7,444 nucleotides of DNA from Parachlamydiales bacterium. GTDB lineage: Bacteria; Chlamydiota; Chlamydiia; Chlamydiales; Rhabdochlamydiaceae. The stretch lies in the NCBI GenBank assembly GCA_020050965.1, contig JAGVJV010000147.1, positions 1 to 7,444 on the forward strand, written 5' to 3'. Under the pieces are notes generated by a model. The model had not been told where the DNA came from, made no database searches, and worked only from the letters and a program-made list of their open reading frames with translations. The translations under genes were made by a program, and so were the position numbers. Positions 5,339 to 7,444 of this stretch are shown piece after piece (within the stretch, counting starts at the first letter, position 1; each line of letters begins with the position of its first letter).

Positions 5339-6449
5339 TATTATTAGTAAACGTAATTATATATATCGCCCCAATAATCAAGCTGCCGTAAATATATATT
5401 TGCTGCATCCATTTTTCCTCATTGGACAAAGCAATATACAGAGGGATCAGCATTAATACGTAGCGGTAAGCGCCCCAAAATTTTTCAGTACCAGTGGAGA
5501 TGAGAAATACGATAATACAAAAGAGAATTTCGTTGAATGGGATTCTCTTGATATTGCGAACGAAACATGCAATGAAAAAGGACCAAACAAGGAAATGGAG
5601 CCATTGGCAAGAGTTGTTATGGATTCCATTACTAAGAAAAACGACCAGAGCCTTCACAGGATAGGGTTGAACATTTCCCCAGGCTTGCTGCATATCTAAA
5701 AAAGCCAGAGGATTCCCGGTAAGAATATTGAGAACAGCCATATAGGCAGCGATGGGCAGACAGAAAACGACAAGCATTCCTAAAGTTGTAAAAAACTTTC
5801 TATTTAATAAAAGAGGAATAAGCGGAATCACAATGAGCGAGAGTGATTGAATGCGAGTGATCGCGCCTAACCCGGCCATGAGCCCCGCCCAAAAAAACCA
5901 TTTCTTCTGGGTGAAATAAAAAGTTGCTGCGAGCAAAAACAACGCAAGACTTTCGGAGTAGGGAATCGATAGATAGAAACTCCCAGCAGAGATCAGATAA
6001 AGAAATAGAAAACGGCTCTGATCCTGAATCCGATCTTGAAAAACTTTGCCGATGAGATAAAGAGCCCCGAAGGAAAGTAAACAGGAAAGCATCGAGCCGA
6101 CGAAAAAAAAGTTCGCCCCAGGGAAAAGTGCTAAAACTGTTCTAACGAGCATCGGATAAAGAGGCAGAAACGCCCAATTTCTCTTCTCCTCTGTTGAGAA
6201 GGGATGATCATCATAACCATGAAGAGCAATATTCTTGTACCAGGGGACATCGAATTTTGCCCATACCTCTTCAATCTTGGCTCCCCAAGTTTTTTCCGGT
6301 TCCAATTCTAATTGAAATTGGTGGTAGCCGACCAAAGAAATGCTTAGAATGATCAAACGGGAAACCAAGAAAATAAAAATTAGGCTCAAAACACCGTTTT
6401 GAGCCTTTGAAGATACATACTCGCCTGAAAAGGCTTCGCTCGAGAACAT
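5322..6449 (-). CDS. PIG-V-like integral membrane glycosyltransferase (GT-C fold)
   Basis: This 375-aa protein has about eight or more hydrophobic segments, starting with residues 19-40. The first large extramembrane loop holds KFDVPWYKNIALHGYD (65-80), equivalent to the WDxxxYxxIAxxGY signature of PIG-V mannosyltransferases with a candidate catalytic D67. It is followed by AFLPLYPML (93-101), IPYSESLALFLLA (162-174) and TRIQSL (198-203), all in family order. PIG-V relatives use polyprenyl-phosphate sugars on the outer face of the membrane. The donor here, mannose or another sugar, is inferred only by homology. The ATG is preceded by AAGGAG with a short 3-nt spacer, and the gene begins nine bases after the barrel gene stop, suggesting an operon. 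A terminator-like hairpin covers codons 15-28, so a later start (for example TTG codon 28) cannot be fully excluded, though the upstream SD favours 6449. Confidence 0.82.
   Translation of the reverse strand: MFSSEAFSGEYVSSKAQNGVLSLIFIFLVSRLIILSISLVGYHQFQLELEPEKTWGAKIEEVWAKFDVPWYKNIALHGYDDHPFSTEEKRNWAFLPLYPMLVRTVLALFPGANFFFVGSMLSCLLSFGALYLIGKVFQDRIQDQSRFLFLYLISAGSFYLSIPYSESLALFLLAATFYFTQKKWFFWAGLMAGLGAITRIQSLSLIVIPLIPLLLNRKFFTTLGMLVVFCLPIAAYMAVLNILTGNPLAFLDMQQAWGNVQPYPVKALVVFLSNGIHNNSCQWLHFLVWSFFIACFVRNIKRIPFNEILFCIIVFLISTGTEKFWGAYRYVLMLIPLYIALSNEEKWMQQIYIYGSLIIGAIYIITFTNNNGFAI
6367..6406 (-). terminator. Intrinsic-terminator-like hairpin inside the glycosyltransferase 5' end
   Basis: On the minus strand AGGCTCAAAAC (6406-6396), loop GGT, then GTTTTGAGCCT (6392-6382) make a perfect 11-bp stem with a 3-nt loop. 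It is followed at once by the T-rich tail AATTTTTATTTTCTT. It lies about 55-80 bases after the stop of the barrel gene, where a terminator for that gene would be expected, but within codons 15-28 of the next gene. It may act as an attenuator giving high barrel and low glycosyltransferase expression. Confidence 0.6.
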
Positions 6450-6458
6450 ATTCTCCTT

Positions 6459-7046
6459 TTAGAAGTCGAGGCCAACTCCTAGACCTGTTCTAAAACCACC
6501 TACATCCCGTGTGTGATGATGGAAGAAGGCTGGTTCATAGAAATAGTCTACAAAAAGATCGAAAAAAAGACACTCGCAAAGGCGATAGATCACCCCTGTC
6601 TTAATAATCCCTCCAACGGCAAATGCCCATTCGCTATCATCCTTTCGAGAGCATCCGGTCCTGCAACACCTCATTTTATTCTCGACAAAAACCCCTCCAA
6701 AGATGGGTCCTATGCCAGCATAAAAATTAAAGCAGCTACAAAAACACCAATCCCATTGCGGACCAAAACTTATGTTGGCCAAAGTGATGTTAGAGTTTCC
6801 GCAATTATTCTTGGCATGTCCACTTTTAGGGAAGCCAGTAAGGTTAAGCCACATATCAAAACATCTACAAGGATTAGATGAAGTGACCTGAACCTCATAA
6901 TCGGCTCCAACTGTCCCGTAGATATCACGAAAGTGCCCCGACATTGGGAAAAAGGCAGCTGCCCGAAATTCAACCGCAGTATCAGCAAGAGCTGGAGCGG
7001 TAGTTGCCATTAAAAGTCCTGTGAGTGCTAAAATTTTTTTATTCAT
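6459..7046 (-). CDS. Secreted cysteine-rich outer-membrane beta-barrel protein (8-stranded, OmpA/OmpW-like size)
   Basis: This 195-aa protein has a clear signal peptide: KK, a hydrophobic core, and cleavage after APALA at residue 21. It ends in Phe (GVGLDF), as BAM substrates do. Alternating hydrophobic stretches can be laid out as eight strands, about 25-34, 43-56, 63-73, 87-100, 106-121, 139-155, 160-173 and 183-195. All 11 cysteines (60, 62, 82, 101, 103, 105, 127, 128, 132, 157, 159) are in the mature part. Those at 60/62, 101/103/105 and 157/159 fall in the predicted periplasmic turns. This fits disulfide-linked outer-membrane proteins of Chlamydiae. I recognise no named family. AAGGA with a 6-nt spacer supports the start. 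It lies between a surface protein gene and a glycosyltransferase gene, with 9-bp gaps on both sides, so co-transcription is likely. Confidence 0.8.
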   Translation of the reverse strand: MNKKILALTGLLMATTAPALADTAVEFRAAAFFPMSGHFRDIYGTVGADYEVQVTSSNPCRCFDMWLNLTGFPKSGHAKNNCGNSNITLANISFGPQWDWCFCSCFNFYAGIGPIFGGVFVENKMRCCRTGCSRKDDSEWAFAVGGIIKTGVIYRLCECLFFDLFVDYFYEPAFFHHHTRDVGGFRTGLGVGLDF

Positions 7047-7052
7047 TTATTA

Positions 7053-7057
7053 TCCTT
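7053..7057 (-). promoter_or_regulatory. Ribosome binding site of the cysteine-rich barrel protein
   Basis: AAGGA, six bases before ATG 7044-7046, overlaps the stop codon region of the upstream gene. This suggests that a ribosome finishing the upstream gene can restart here. Confidence 0.65.
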
Positions 7058-7444
7058 AAGGGTTAATTTGTGGACCTTGAATATTTCCTGGGAAGACTGC
7101 CACAACTGAAAATTGGTTTGCTTCGTTCCTTGAATTCAAACAAGTCTCAAAAATAAAGGGACCTGTCGGAGGGATCGTTGCCACAACCTGCCCATTTTGA
7201 AGAATTCGATATTCCAGAACAGTAAAAGGTGGGGGGATTGGATCCCAAGTGATCCTAAGTGAATAGAGATCTTTGTTGAAAAATTCACATTTTTTCACAA
7301 CCGATCTCACATTTGGAGGCACTGGAGGAGGCGGTGGATTTTCCGGCAATGTAATCGTCACGACATTGGAATCAACGAATGTAACGAGAGGACCGATTTG
7401 CTCGCATGCAACATACTCAAAACGATCCCTTGCATTATTGAAAA
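7056..7444 (-). CDS. C-terminus of a fibronectin-III-like surface protein, 5' truncated by window edge
   Basis: The frame is open from the window edge (first full codon 7440-7442) to TAA at 7056-7058, giving 128 residues. A GTG at 7359-7361 is an internal Val, since the frame continues upstream with good coding sense. A proline hinge (36-43, PPPPPVPP) leads into a domain with fibronectin-III features: LRITWDPIPPPFTVLEYRILQN, QVVATI and a final QFSVVAV strand. The residues before the hinge (RFEYVACEQIGPLVTF) resemble the end of that domain (QFSVVAVFPGNIQGPQI), suggesting tandem FN3-like repeats in the full protein. Such domains mediate protein contacts. A surface location is inferred from the neighbours only, since the N-terminus is missing. 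Confidence 0.75.
   Translation of the reverse strand, partial: FNNARDRFEYVACEQIGPLVTFVDSNVVTITLPENPPPPPVPPNVRSVVKKCEFFNKDLYSLRITWDPIPPPFTVLEYRILQNGQVVATIPPTGPFIFETCLNSRNEANQFSVVAVFPGNIQGPQINP

Noticed and set aside
6302..6321. Short inverted repeat CCAATT...AATTGG in the membrane glycosyltransferase
   Set aside because: Only six AT-rich base pairs with an 8-nt loop inside coding sequence; easily due to chance.
6513..6988. Frames at 6513-6881 (+) and 6770-6988 (-) overlapping the cysteine-rich barrel gene
   Set aside because: The 195-aa frame has a signal peptide, cysteine pattern and SD; the others lie inside it with no such support.
7359..7361. GTG as a start codon of a 101-aa protein
   Set aside because: The frame continues open upstream to the window edge with domain-like sequence, so this GTG is read as an internal valine.

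Overview
All genes in this window read on the minus strand, so the biological order runs from high to low coordinates. The content suggests an environmental (amoeba-associated type) member of the Chlamydiota. It has a small outer-membrane barrel very rich in cysteine, a Pmp/autotransporter-like giant surface protein with GGA[I/L] motifs, and a fibronectin-III-like surface protein. This assignment is inference from gene content; no rRNA or housekeeping marker is present.

Layout in transcription order: (1) 7444-7056, the C-terminal 128 residues of a fibronectin-III-like protein cut by the window edge. (2) 7046-6459, a secreted 195-aa, 11-cysteine protein predicted to be an 8-stranded barrel. 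(3) 6449-5322, a polytopic PIG-V-like (GT-C fold) glycosyltransferase whose first codons contain a terminator-shaped hairpin. (4) 5320-5153, a large imperfect inverted repeat filling the whole gap to the next gene and carrying that gene's Shine-Dalgarno sequence. (5) 5150-4797, an FdtA/QdtA-type dTDP-4-keto-6-deoxyglucose 3,4-ketoisomerase. (6) 4804-3704, a DegT-family sugar aminotransferase (FdtB/QdtB type). (7) 3719-2271, a fusion of a GT2 glycosyltransferase with a SAM methyltransferase. (8) An AT-rich gap, 2270-2201. (9) 2200-1, the first 733 residues of a glycine-rich autotransporter whose beta-barrel lies beyond the window.

Genes 5-7 overlap by 8 and 16 bp and form a tightly coupled nucleotide-sugar module. 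The ketoisomerase and aminotransferase would make a dTDP-3-amino-3,6-dideoxyhexose. The GT2-methyltransferase fusion and the membrane GT could transfer or modify sugars on a lipid-linked glycan, LPS or surface protein. No N-acetyltransferase (FdtC type) is in the window. The flanking surface-protein genes make a surface-decoration locus plausible, but the acceptor cannot be read from the sequence.

The signals least explained by ordinary gene content are the inverted repeat between genes 3 and 5, the terminator-like hairpin inside gene 3, the CxC motif in every predicted periplasmic turn of the barrel, and the 25-residue glycine repeats inserted in the autotransporter beta-helix.
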